Positions 11,001 to 22,735 of a stretch of DNA of 64,000 nucleotides are shown here, piece by piece. The position numbers were made by a program, and so were the translations under genes. The stretch comes from Druceiella hillmani (lineage: Eukaryota > Arthropoda > Insecta > Lepidoptera > Hepialidae). The notes under the pieces are model-generated. The model did no database searches and was not told where the DNA came from. It saw only the letters and a program-made list of their open reading frames with translations. Positions within the stretch are counted from its first letter, which is position 1; the number at the start of each line of letters is the position of its first letter. The stretch covers positions 3,604,501 through 3,668,500 of the forward strand of contig JAYKKI010000077.1 of assembly GCA_039881145.1 (NCBI GenBank), written 5' to 3'.

Positions 11001-11270
11001 CGCGCAGTAGAATCCTTCATCACGACAAGGCCTCTGCACTCTTGTGTCTTATCCACCATACACCCCAACTTCGTACCAAGCAATTATTATTTATTCGAAA
11101 GCAAAAAAGTTGGGCTGCGAAAAATACGATTCCTGGACGCCGCGGAAGCGAAGGCTGCCTTTGAAAATTCCGTAAAAGAGAGATCCAAGCAAGAGTAGAC
11201 CGACCGATTCTTTCAGAAATTCTATCGAATGAAACGATGCACAGAGTGTCACAGAGACTATTTTGAATAA
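11001..11270 (+). pseudogene. Mariner transposase remnant, C-terminal third
   Basis: The plus strand encodes RILHHDKASA, matching the second-Asp block of mariner transposases (LHHDNAS-type). After a garbled stretch comes KKVGLRKIRFLDAAEAKAAF, then ENSVKERSKQE and FYRMKRCTE with a final DYF, which match the family's C-terminal end. One in-frame stop replaces the usual Trp after KQE, and a frameshift separates the two blocks. The N-terminal DNA-binding domain and the first catalytic Asp are absent. The mariner enzyme cuts and pastes its element at TA sites; this copy is dead. The minus-strand frame with a signal-peptide-like start at 11091-11330 is the antisense of this remnant. Confidence 0.75.
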
Positions 11271-11934
11271 TAGTAAATAAATTACAAACTTGCTAGTAGT
11301 TTTCATTTTTGATATTATAAAAGATTTCATGGTTAACCCATCGTAAATATGAACTTGTATTCTAGATATGTTTCAAATAGCTTCAACTGATTCGAAGATC
11401 ATCGAGCGTGATAGACAGACAAAACATACATATCTTAGCAGACTGTAAAAGTTTCGTTATGTTATGATACGGAAGCCTAAAAATTATTGTTGTGTTTTAA
11501 ACTCTAAAACGTCTCTACTTTTAAAGAAATATTTTTGCAAGCATATCACGATACAATTAATTTAAAACTAATTGCCGGTCCCAACTTTGTCTAATCAAAA
11601 AAAAGATCACGACTGCATTTTGTTTTAATTGCTTTTTTACAGATTAATTAATTACGGTTAATTTATTTATGACATTTTAACGGTTTATTTATTTACTCTT
11701 TGCTTCAGCAGTGTACATAAGTTCAAGGCTCAATCTTGTGACATAAAAAGGCTCATAGTAAACAATATTAATAAGTAGCCACGAACTACGAATAAGTAAC
11801 ACGATTTTTTTGTGCAATATTGTCATGTACACTTCTTTCAAACATTATTTTGACATAACTTTAATTTTGTTCAATCAAAACAACTGTCAATATCTGATTT
11901 TGCGATGGAAAATAGGTCATAACGGAAAATCATA
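11271..11934. other. A+T-rich non-coding stretch
   Basis: Nothing recognisable beyond the decayed 3' flank of the mariner remnant. Confidence 0.4.
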
Positions 11935-12260
11935 ATTAGGAAAGTAAGATCACTGAACTTTTTATGGATTTTCATTCTCTGTCTGTGTATCACAGCTGTT
12001 TTCTCAGAAACTACAAGCACTATCGGTTTAAAAATTGACATAGTTATATTACTTGTTTATTCATACCGAGCCTAAACCCAAATGTAAAAAAATGTATTGT
12101 CCTCTTACGGTGGGAAAAGAAATCACAAAAGGAGAGTTCAAAAAAATTCTGAAACGTGTTATTTAACCAGGTCGAATGGAGTGTCACATGAAAGGTCATC
12201 ATTCTTAATATGTTTAAAATAAATTTTATTTTAATACTAGCGTGATTATTTCAAGTTTTT
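11935..12260 (+). repeat. R2-type interspersed repeat copy
   Basis: The copy contains GTAAGATCACTGAAC, TCTGTCTGTGTATCACAGCT, TTTTCTCAGAAACTAC and CACATGAAAGGTCATCATTC, in the same order as in other copies of this insect repeat. It has no coding capacity. Confidence 0.5.
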
Positions 12261-12711
12261 ACTTATCAAAACACAACGCAGTAAATTCTCTTTCACTTCT
12301 TTTACCTCCGAAGATGGAAAACCCAAAAGTTCGAAAATCTTTATAGAAATGAAAATTTGTTAAAAGATTAGGGAAACATGAAACGATTTTTCTGACAGGT
12401 ACAGTTGCAGACAAAAAAGAACTAAAACTGTACAAAAGTCTTGGTAATTTTAGTCACCTTAAACGGCTGTAAACTAGATATAAATTATTGTTAGCGAACA
12501 GCAAAATTGATTTTTTTTATTAATTATTCGCAGTACAGAATACTCGATGCGTAATTCCGACAAGCACTTGGCAGATTTTATTTTGTGACGATCAGCCTGT
12601 TCTGATTTTATCCGATTACGTAATACTGCATATACTGACAAGAACACTTCCACCCAATTTCTTTTCTTTATACTGTAAAACGATTTATTTTTTTAAATGA
12701 AATAAGTGAAA

Positions 12712-13073
12712 TTAACTAGTTATTAGACTATATCTTAACATCAACTCAATCAATACCTTTTTTGCTACCAATCTAGAGTTTAACCAATCGTGATTGTCAT
12801 GAAATGTCAACTCAACGTCACAAGAATTAATGAGTTTATTACCGGTTACATTATAATCACGTTCGAGCATTAACGTCAAATGTGCAAAAACCCTGGCATA
12901 AATATTCACGGCCAACACAACGCACGAGACAGCAAGACGCCAGCTGATATCGTTACGTTGGTTGATTAAAATTTCTATTGTCCATATCAGGGTTTTTATA
13001 AGAAGTGAATATTCGTTGTCCGACATACGTCGTAAATATGGAGTGAAAGAACTGACAAAACGCCTAGGACCCT
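12712..13073 (-). CDS. Candidate terminal exon or small gene of unknown function
   Basis: The minus strand is open for about 120 codons before the TAA at 12712-12714. It contains a Met at 13026 giving 104 residues, with an in-frame extension upstream (TEGPRRFVSS, then TPYLRR). The extension meets a possible splice acceptor (GTAACAG) at 13074-13075. The product has a hydrophobic central segment (WRLAVSCVVLAVNIYARVF) and a polar C-terminal half (NSCDVELTFHDNHDW). An AATAAA on the same strand at 12684-12689 lies about 25 bases past the stop. Such a long frame is unusual in DNA this A+T-rich. I do not recognise the family. It could be the last exon of a gene, a transposon-borne frame or a recent pseudogene. 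Confidence 0.4.
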
Positions 13074-13604
13074 CTGTTACAACCGATCTTCCCCAACGCA
13101 GTTTGTAGTTAATTTATATTAGTAGATATAAAATTTATCATTCAATTAATGTATTTACTACCTTCACTCTTCTAAACTTTTAACCGCTTTTAACAAAAAT
13201 TTGAAAATATGTCTCATCCATTAATCGATGACACAACATTTCTATAATTGTATCCGTATCTTTGTATTTTCTTTTTATTATTAAATTTATGAGTTACCCG
13301 CAATCGTATGTGCAATTTCCACCTAATAATGCCAAAGAGCTACTTGCAGAACCCTGATACCATTCACAAATGCATTTTCGAACTTACTTACATTTTCTTT
13401 AATTTAATTTTTATAATAATAATATTCGGATATCTTAAATTGTATAATATTTTTATTTCAACATTTGTTTTTGTGAACTATTTTTGTTATTATGGTTTTA
13501 ATAAATAAATTTATATTTTAAATTTTATTTTTTGATGCCGGCTGAGAACGATAAATGTTACCACTTTTCTGGACATTAATAATGATTACCTGAGGCACTT
13601 TGTT
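13074..13604. other. A+T-rich non-coding stretch
   Basis: Nothing recognisable. Confidence 0.4.
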
Positions 13605-13731
13605 ATACAAACTCACAATGCAGTGATGCGGTCAAAGTTACCCCCTCTCTCCTCCTCTTCCTTGGTTAGAGGAAGTAAGTTGAGGAGAGAGGAGATAACT
13701 TTGACCGCGTCACTGCATTGTGAGTTTGTAT
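13605..13731. repeat. Long inverted repeat (hairpin), about 49-bp arms
   Basis: ATACAAACTCACAATGCAGT at the left edge is mirrored by ACTGCATTGTGAGTTTGTAT at the right edge. Pairing continues inward through GCGGTCAAAGTTA and CTCTCTCCTC with few mismatches, and a short further stem closes the loop (CCTCTTCC with GGAAG). The structure would fold into a near-perfect hairpin and may be a foldback MITE or a small-RNA precursor. Confidence 0.85.
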
Positions 13732-15639
13732 GAAAAATTGCGACGCTTTTTTACATGGATTGATAAGCGTAGTGTCTATTCTGTGTGTCTCTGTTCCATA
13801 ACTGTGAAAAAGTACTCATAAGCGCATTCTTATTCTAATATCCACGTATATCCATAAAAACGAATGTACATATGTACCTGCAAATATAGACTGAAATATC
13901 TTACGATACGTATATTAAATCAGTTCCGAAATTAATATTTCAACCTGAACCTGCGCTCACAAAGAATTCAATTAAACATACAAATGGATACATAAAAATA
14001 AGAAAAATATTTTAAGCTTTACGTAACAAAACTTTACAGTTTGTGCGATATAAGAAAAATTAATTTACAACACGCACAATAAATTATCACAGGTAAATAC
14101 TATGTGTTCGTAAAAAAACAATAAGTCATGTAGCAGACAACACTGTTACGAACATTATTCATGGTTGATCGTCTTCCGCTCAAAGGGGTCGAAATGTGAG
14201 GTCAACTGATATCATCCTAACCAATATTTTAACGTTCGAATAAATAACCGATGACGTAGTGCGCTCGAACAAATGAATATCAGTAATAATTCGAATACGA
14301 AACATTCTCAAGGCATTTAAATAATACCAAGTAGCCTGAAATACTTTCGCATGGGATGCTGAAATACTTCACCCTGGTATGCATATGGGAAAACGCACCC
14401 TGATATGCAAGACAGCGAAAACAGTTAGCATGTATTAACTTCTGTAAAGCTTGTTAAGTACTAGTAGAACGTCAACAACAAATATTCTATAATCTAAGAC
14501 TCAAACAAATTTTTTTTATATTTTACACCACTTAATATTTCTGTAAAACTATGTATGAATATTAATATCATTTTTCACCACGTAAATGATCCACAATATA
14601 TTTCATATGAGTAAAAAAATTTGTAAATGTATCAAAAACTATCTGGAATAATAGCCATAGTTCTCAAGCAAACATTAGATAAACTTCTTTTCATCCTGTG
14701 TTTCATAATTTTAAATTTGGTCATTTCGGAGGTGGAGAAGCATATTTTTTATGGAACATTTTATTAATATCTCGGTAACTATCTTACATAAAATTCGTTA
14801 TGAATCTGAAACTATGTTTTTTAAATATATTATAAATTAAGATTCGGGACGTGTTTTTTTTTCTTCGATTTAGTTTTCTAGTTTTTTTCTATAATATTCG
14901 CTATAAATGTAATTCGTCACATTATTCTGGATAGGAAAAAGTAACAAAATTATTTCTTTGAAAATGTTTTTTCGAAATATTTATTTTTTCCTTTTTTTAT
15001 TGTTAAAATAATTAATGCAGTAAAATATAATTTTATGGGTTTTTCATAAAACCAAAAAACCTTAACTGCAAACCAAAAAAAAAATCAGGTTAGTATATTC
15101 GCTATTAGATATTCTGCGCAGTGTCAATTATTTTGCACATATTATGAAATGATAATTCAATTTATTCTTTTTTTTTTGGGAAAATATCAATTCTCTTAAT
15201 TTTTTTATTAAATATATTTTTAAGAAATTTCATATTAGCACTAACTAGTTGCCAGCGTTAAAAATAAACGTATCTGTGCGCCAATAAGTAGAGATAAGAG
15301 CTATCCGAATCTTGCTTGAAGATTGATACCATGCAAATTAACAGTATTATTCTAAAAAAATCTACAAACATACAGGAACACACATAACGTAATATAGTTC
15401 ATAGTCACCTATACCTTTTGAACATGTAGATAAATGTTCTAATCAAATATTATTAAGTTCTAACCAAAAATTTCTAAACAAACGCTAACAAATATTTTTC
15501 AGATTTGTCAAATCTACATTTAATTAAAAAAATGACGGAGGGAAATAACTTTGCATATTATTTTGAAGCTTAATATTTTGCAAACTTAAGAGTAAAAATG
15601 GTGAATAATTCAGAAGCGTATTCTCATTCAAAAGCATAT
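13732..15639. other. A+T-rich non-coding stretch
   Basis: No gene, tRNA or distinct repeat was recognised; long runs of A and T dominate. Confidence 0.4.
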
Positions 15640-15885
15640 GTAGAAAAATATTAATCTATGTGTTATACGTATGGACCTCCTTATATACTTCAAACTTTTT
15701 TAATATCTTCTAAATGTTAATTGAAATCACCATCCTAACCATCTATTTGTAAAAGTTTATGTATATAGATCTAAAATTATAAGAAACGAGACTGTGACAG
15801 ACGGATGGATGGACAGGTTGTAATGACAAATTTATAAATGTTTTCTCGATTGACTACGGTACCCGAAAAAGGGTTAACAAAATGA
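15640..15885 (+). repeat. R1-type interspersed repeat tail
   Basis: The copy carries GACTGTGACAGACGGATGGA, TGGACAGG and GACTACGGTACCCGAAAAAG, the terminal blocks of the R1 family seen at 8353-8970 and 57000-57385. Confidence 0.5.
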
Positions 15886-16194
15886 ATTTAAAACACGACG
15901 AATATAAAACTATTTTGATACACACAAGTTCACATATCATTTTGAAAATACTTTTTTAAAAAACGTTGTTTCTTGACACCAAAATAATTTTAAATGCACG
16001 TATTTTCTGAGCACTACTTTTGGAATTTTTTTAGGATTGATTAAAAAATACAGGAAAACAAGATGTTGCTAATCACTTCAATCCTGAATATTTCGTTTAC
16101 CACAAAACAAAAACTATAATGATTAATCGTAATATGGAGATACCAAAAAACCAAAATATTTCTTATTAAAAGGCAAGATGACTTTTATTTTTAG

Positions 16195-16950
16195 GAAATA
16201 AATTCGGCAAAATTACAAATTCAGTCACGTGACAGTAAACACCAATCAGAAAAAGTTACGTCACACCTCACAGAAAACCATTGTTGTTGACATTTTGTAT
16301 GTAGAACAGGTTATTTGATTAATTTTTCATTTTTGACAAGTTGATACAGTTGTCCTTAATTACACCTTAAAAAACAAGTACAATTCGCAATGGAATCAGG
16401 TTTTAACAAAGCAAGCGGTAGTAACTTGGTAATAAGTTGATTTTTTACAACACAAAATACGTTATGTTAATGTTTGATTTTTGGAAAAATAACTTTTTTT
16501 TTGAGTTATATATTTTTATATTAAGGTAAAGTATTAGCCACTTTCCCAAATTTAGTCAACTAGCCCATTACCTAAAGAATTTCCACCTTGTTCCAAAAAA
16601 CCTATCCAATGACATTTCACTTGGTAGAGTCAATATAAAAAAAAATTTCTTAAAAAAGAAAATTTCTCCCATTTTACCGAACATTCGCAGATACATTAAA
16701 AAGGGTTTTAATTAATTTCATTGCATAATAATTAAGATATCCATCAGAAACATCTATAAAATTCCATGCATCGTTGAAATTGGCTAGAAAAGCTGGAGGT
16801 TGAGTCTATTATGAAGACCCATAAACTATAACTACGAAACCCCAAAAAAAAGTGGACAGTATAAAATCTGCTCTGATGTTTAAAAAAAATAAACAAATTA
16901 TATATCGACTGTTTCCGAGTATTCTTCGTCACCGCTTGATGACATCTTGC
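16195..16950. mobile_element. Probable transposon-derived patch with two opposed coding starts
   Basis: On the plus strand an ATG at 16390 opens 13 codons (MESGFNKASGSNL) directly followed by a GTAATAAG splice-donor-like site. From memory this resembles the N-terminus of a multicopy insect protein family with SWIM and YqaJ-like nuclease domains. On the minus strand an ATG at 16944 opens MSSSGDEEYSETV before a stop, a start typical of many insect transposon frames. Upstream of the plus-strand start lie a GTCACGTGAC palindrome and a CCAAT box. Neither frame continues intact, so the patch is likely a decayed mobile element; the family assignment is tentative. Confidence 0.3.
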
Positions 16951-18521
16951 AATTACTTAATGTTTTTTCTGGCTAAAGACATAATTGATTAGAGCATGTT
17001 TATCTTTATTCGATTTTTACGGTACTTTACCGTCTAATCCCATATATAATACTTATCTATACAGAGATGCTTGAATTTGACGACTTTAATTTTTTAAACC
17101 TAACTAACATATTTTTTTTATAAAGACGATACGTCAACGCGCTTTTATGGTAAAAACTACACACTACGCTATAGCCGATGAGGTCGTTACACTCGAATAT
17201 TCAAATTGTAACTACTTCAGTTAATAGCAGCTCTGTATAAATATCTATTTATTAGTTAATTCAAATTTCTCGTTTCATATCTCATTAAAGAAGGTCACTT
17301 AAAGCGTATGCTTTTAAATATATGTCCACAAAAAAATATATAAAAGTTTGAAGTAATTGTCAATTAATAAGTACAGTAATATCTGCCCTCCATCAGTCGG
17401 AAAAGCCGCTCGTGCATTGTATTTTTGAAAATTTTAAGAACCTATTCTTTCATAGAAATCTTACGTAGATCAGTCCGATAGTTCAATGTAACAGTCCAGT
17501 TAAAAAAAATTATTAAAACTTTCACCATCCTTATGACTAAGGTTAAACGCCGTCTTTTTCCGAAAATTACTATATTTTGAAACACTTTGTTAATTACTTA
17601 AAAATGGCCAAAAATGCTATTGTTTTATAAAACGACTAAAGAAACACATCATTTTTAAGAGAATATCCAACTTTTTCTTTTCAAATAAATCAAATCAAAG
17701 AAAACTAGTCAATAATAAGCAATTTGTTTGTTATTTTCTGCTTCTCCTTTACATTACTTAATTGAAGGTTCATATAATATTCCATAATCCTTAAATATTA
17801 AATAAGGTAATAAAAACAAAATTGAGAAAAAAACTTTTTTGGTAACTTTAGAGAGACAATTTCCATTAAATACTCTTCTTATTTCTGTTAATGATAAATA
17901 ACTGTGGTTTATAGAACACCAAGTGCCTTTTAATGTTTTTTTTTGGTAACCACAGTTATGAGCATAGGTGACAACAGGGTATATATTACTTTCCGTAATA
18001 TTAATTCTATATTTACGTGGAGTTGGTGCTTTGAACTAAATTTAAGCATTAAGAGTGTGCTTTGTTTATTTTCTCCCGTTCACGTGTCCCTTCTTCGTAT
18101 TAGTACGTTGTACAAAACGACTAGCGCTGGTAAGTTCGGTGGAAAGTCACGATATGAAAATTCTGAAATTTATCATATAATACATTCATGATTTTCTCAA
18201 CAGTTGTATCAAGGCTATGTTTAACTCGCTCGTTTTGGAATAAATTCTAAACATAGCCACTTGGTTTCCATATGAATTTATATACCACCTCATTTCATGT
18301 TTTTTATGCTTTGGAATCTATTAAAATTATTATTCTTTTGTATCAGACATATTTTATTTAACATATAACCAGATATAAAGCATTACTATTAAGAATGGAG
18401 ATAGGTTTTGTTTTGCATTTAGTTCAATTAATCACTGATTACGTTGATAATCCGAGTATCCTAAATTAGCATAAGTAGAAGTGTAAGGAAATGAGATTTT
18501 ATGCAATAAAATGAAATAACT

Positions 18522-18527
<6 letters not shown>
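16951..18527. other. A+T-rich non-coding stretch
   Basis: No gene is supported. A minor 11-bp inverted repeat (GGCTATGTTTA / TAAACATAGCC) lies at about 18213-18258. Confidence 0.4.

Positions 18528-18593
<66 letters not shown>
18528..18593. repeat. (TA)n microsatellite
   Basis: An uninterrupted alternating TA tract of about 65 bases. Confidence 0.95.
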
Positions 18594-18596
<3 letters not shown>

Positions 18597-19526
18597 CTAA
18601 GAGTAAAAAACTTTTGGCTTGTAAATTAGATTTTCTTAATTTATTATCATAAAATTACTCGTTTCAACAAAATAAAATGAGGAAGCTTCAATATCCTTTA
18701 TTTAAAAAAAAGTTATAAACGAAAATTAGTTTTGAAGTTAACTTATATAAACTATTATTTAAAATGTTAACCGAACCTTTACGAAGTACTTCTGAAGAAG
18801 GAGGGGATCGGAGGTAAAACTAGCACTAAACTTAGCTAATAAACTTTTTTCACTACTATCACAGAGTACTGGATCAAAAAAATTAAGCACTCTAGAAACT
18901 TTGATGATATAACAAAAAAGTAGATAATTACTAAAACTAGCAGCACAAATTCCAATTTTGAATAAATTAAAAAAGAGTTGTTCTTAAATCAAATATCTGC
19001 AGAAGGTATTATTTAAACCAAACAAAATAATTGTTGTCTTAAACACAAATATTAACCGGTTATTAATTTTACATTGAACTAATTTTTTTAATTAGCGGTA
19101 ACATTGTATTGCCATAGTTCATTACAATATGCAAGTAATGTAATTGAAATGTTGCTATTTCTTAAATTTTTGAAGTAACTGTAAAACCTTTTGTATATGT
19201 TGCAATAAAATATACTAGATACAACACAAAAAAGACACTAATGGAACCAAATTTATACGCAAGGTAACTTTCGGTTAATGAGAAAATTAATAACAGTTGC
19301 AAAATATGCAATCAAAATAGCAAGACTAAGAAAGAATTTTAAATGAAATAATAAATTCACTAACATGTGTTTAATATAACACATATTACAACGCCCCACA
19401 TCATCAAAAGCAGATGCTAATTGCGGCGAGAGAACACAGGAAATTGTTTTAATTAATTTATTGCAATTAATGATTATTAAATCATCTTGTTGAGGTGATC
19501 AAAAATTACCAAAATATATTTATTTA
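18594..19526. other. A+T-rich non-coding stretch
   Basis: Nothing recognisable. Confidence 0.4.
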
Positions 19527-19668
19527 TTAAACTGAATCTAAGAACTGATGATGTGGATCGCCTTCGACATTGGCACGGTTTGCTTGATTAAATTCAGCTA
19601 TCCTTGACCAACGCTCGAAAAAGCTTTGATACTTAAGATAAGTATCGTTTTCAATCATTTTTTCGATT
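19527..19668 (-). CDS. Candidate 3'-terminal coding exon, soluble polar C-terminus
   Basis: The minus strand has an acceptor-like AACCACAG followed by 46 open codons ending in TAA at 19527-19529. The peptide is polar and mixed in composition (MIENDTYLKYQSFFERWSRI, then EGDPHHQFLDSV). It looks like genuine protein rather than A+T-rich noise, and GC is higher than in the flanks. AATAAA motifs overlap and follow the stop codon. The pyrimidine tract is weak. The family is not recognised; upstream exons would lie at higher coordinates but none could be linked. A decayed gene fragment is the main alternative. Confidence 0.45.
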
Positions 19669-19954
19669 CTGTGGTTATTTTATTTTAATCGTTAAGTAGA
19701 GTCGTCTAACCTCCGGAAATTCAGAAAATCCACGGGATTAATCTCTTAATATTGGCGTTTCCTGTATCCCGGAATTAAAAAAAACCTACTGCTCTTAATC
19801 ACTGCATCCCATCACACACTCAAAATTGTTAATAGAGACAATAAGTATCTACAGTGAAGTTTATCTTTGAGTCGGTTTATTTTATGTAAAAAGGCGGTTT
19901 TTTTACTGAAATTTTGTATTATGTTGAAAGTAAAGGTCCAAATATTTTCTTTTT

Positions 19955-20350
19955 CTTTAAGGATTTCGTACCTCAGTTGGAAAAACAGAAACTTTATGTG
20001 ATCACTCACGAATATATCCATCTGTTCGTCGCCATCTTTTTCAGGAACTTGAAGCTTGGCACAGTAATAAATCATATTAACCCTACGATTCACATAGAAA
20101 CTTTAACGGGTGCAAATCAAACCGATTTTTTTTAAATTCCCTTTTTAGCTTGTTTATCTTATCTCTTGAAAGATTTAAGAATTTTTTTCTTAATTAAGTA
20201 TTATATCTTCAGAGATACACTAAAAATTTAAAAATATATTTCTTTTTCTTTCTCCCCCCCCCCCCTCTTTCCGAGACTACTAAATCTAAAATGCGGTTTT
20301 TAAAAACCCACGTAAACATTGTAAGAAATCTGATTCTAGATGTCATAATT
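19955..20350 (+). repeat. R2-type interspersed repeat copy with poly-C tract
   Basis: GTACCTCAGTTGGAAAAACA, TGATCACTCACG, CCATCTGTTCGTCGCCATCT and CTTGAAGCTTGGCACAG match the R2 module. The later block has a run of 12 C at 20254-20265 followed by TTTCCGAGACTACTAAATCT, also typical of this repeat. Confidence 0.55.
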
Positions 20351-20839
20351 GTTTAAACATGCACCATCTTTTTACCACTGTGAAATATAGTGTTGGCAAT
20401 ACATTACACATACAGGTTGTAAAAAAATAATCTTTGCTTTACATGTTTTTTCATATTATGTTTTAACTTTACATTAGATTTGATTTCTTCTCAATAAAAA
20501 AATTACACATCTATCGTTAAAGGTAATTTTTACTCCTCGATTTTTATTCATATTGGTCTGCATTCATACCAGCAACCTATTGCATTGTCAAGGTCAATAT
20601 AATCAAAGAAAAGGTAGGCAAAGATAAGTCGCTTGCCCGATATGAGAGAAGATATATTTTACATTCAGCTTACATATTTGGCAAAATTTTAATTTAAATA
20701 CTCGATCTGGATAATTTGAATTTATGACCTCCACGATATATTACTGACTGTCGTGTAGGTAAATATTACAATTGCTGATTAATATTATTATAAAAATGTA
20801 GAAACGACAATAAAAAATTTTGACAGAAATGATAATAAA
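20351..20839. other. A+T-rich non-coding stretch
   Basis: Nothing recognisable. Confidence 0.4.
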
Positions 20840-21275
20840 ATGTCCAATGTGTAACTAATAACAGCCTATAAATGATAATCAAATTTCTGATTTGTGGCAG
20901 CTAGTAACGGTCTGGAAACTACAACAAAACTTCCGATTTACTGTAACTAATAACACCTGGAAACGAAATTTAAATGTTCTATTTGTGGCAGCTAATAATA
21001 GCCTGGAAATAACAACAAAACTTTCGATTTATAACAGCTAATAATATCCTGGAAATAAAAACAAAAATTCCGATTTATAGCGCTAATAAAATCCAGCAAA
21101 CTTCAATCAAATTTACGATTTAGAGGAGCTGATAAGAGCCTGGAAAAAACAGTATCCTGAAAGCCTGAAAAAAAATTCTGATTTGTGGCTACTAATAACA
21201 GGCCGGAAATGACAATAAAATTTCCAATTCGCGGCAACTAATACCAGCCGGGAACTATAATCAAATATCCAATTT
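20840..21275. repeat. Degenerate minisatellite, about 48-bp unit
   Basis: At least eight diverged units carry the core CAGCTAATAATAGCCTGGAA followed by an A-rich spacer with CGATTT. The cores are spaced about 45-65 bases apart, at roughly 20896, 20941, 20985, 21034, 21076, 21121, 21185 and 21231. Confidence 0.85.
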
Positions 21276-21484
21276 GGAAATAGGAGATTTAGTAGAGGCA
21301 TTAATAAATAAGCCACATAACTAAAATAACTGAACAACTTTATAATAGCCTCGACATCACTCCTGCAAGATTAATACTATTCGATAACACAAACATTATC
21401 ATTAGTTAACTTAAACACGAAGAAATACCATACCCGGAATATAAATAATACAAACAAATCAATTTAAACGGGGAAATCTAACAA

Positions 21485-21560
21485 CAGAATCACCGCGAAC
21501 GGGCCCACTGCCGAGTTAGCGTTATTCGAATCTAATACCCGCCCCGTGGCCGCCAGTCGT
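21485..21560. other. GC-rich island, unassigned
   Basis: About 75 bases (with GCGAACGGGCCCACTGCCG and CCCGCCCCGTGGCCGCC) are far more GC-rich than anything nearby. The island sits just beyond the 48-bp minisatellite and could be the edge of the same repetitive element, possibly an LTR or leader region. It has no coding frame of note. Confidence 0.4.
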
Positions 21561-22735
21561 AAGATCTGTAATAATAATACGACAATGCACAAGAAATCAA
21601 AATCCGATGTAAAATGAAAACAATGACTAAACAAATCTAACAAAACGACACCGTAATAATAATTATAATTACAGAAGAATTTAAGAACGTAGTGAAATGG
21701 TCAGAACATCGGAAAATTTTCAGCAGAATTTAAATAACAACATCATCCATAGTTAAATTTAATTCTTGAAATAAAGCTCATCTTTATATATAATTAAAAT
21801 AATTAGGTGGTAATATACTTATAGAAACCGGTTCCACAAACTCTGTGTTAAAACCTACATTTGCATCTCATAATTTTAAAATTATATTAGATTTAAACCA
21901 TCTACAATAAAGTCGACGTACGTGAAATCATATCATAATTAAGTTATTAATTTTAATTTAAATGATATTTGTAATGTATGATTTTGATGACAAATGTGCC
22001 TACACCAAAGGGAGCGAACCATTAAAACAAACTAGAGGTAAAATTTATTTCCAAGTAATGCGCTGGAGATAGATAATACATAGTTTAAAAAAAATTTGGC
22101 TTCCTGGCAATGATTTTGTAAATCCAACGTCATACAGAAAAAGTGTGAAAATTATACGTAAATATCAGAGGAAATGCAACTAAATCTGTAGAGTAAACCT
22201 TTTGTAAAGGTTACAAAAGGACCATAACTTACAACCGTGATCTTACCGGTAAATTAATACATAACTACGCTAAAATGTATCAACCGCTAACATATGTTTA
22301 AATAAAAATGCAACAATAAAATTAGAGAGAGAATTACTCAATAAACTAAAACAAATGATTACCAATGAACCTATTCGTGTTCAGACTTTAAGGAACTACA
22401 TAGATAACGAATACTGACGAAATAGCTTTAAGAGCAGCGTTATCACATAAAGAAAAGCATATAGTAATGCATAGCTTCACGTACTCGCTAGAAACTCTAC
22501 AACGGTATAACATGAATAAACATCAAATTTTAGGCATTGCAAGGGCGATCAAATATTTTAGACCTTACAATAAGTAACATCGAAATTATTTACATTAGAG
22601 ACGGAACCAACTAGCAAGTTTGGAACTAATTTGTTATTTCCCAAAATAGTATCTGTGGCACTATTAACAACAGGAGTCATGCCACTTTTTTAGGACGTCT
22701 CTTTTATGAAATTTTTGAAGACATTCCTTACAATA
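21561..22735. other. A+T-rich non-coding stretch
   Basis: Nothing recognisable. Confidence 0.4.

Noticed and set aside
11091..11330. Minus-strand 79-codon frame with a signal-peptide-like start
   Set aside because: The opposite strand carries clear mariner transposase C-terminal blocks, so this is an antisense artefact.
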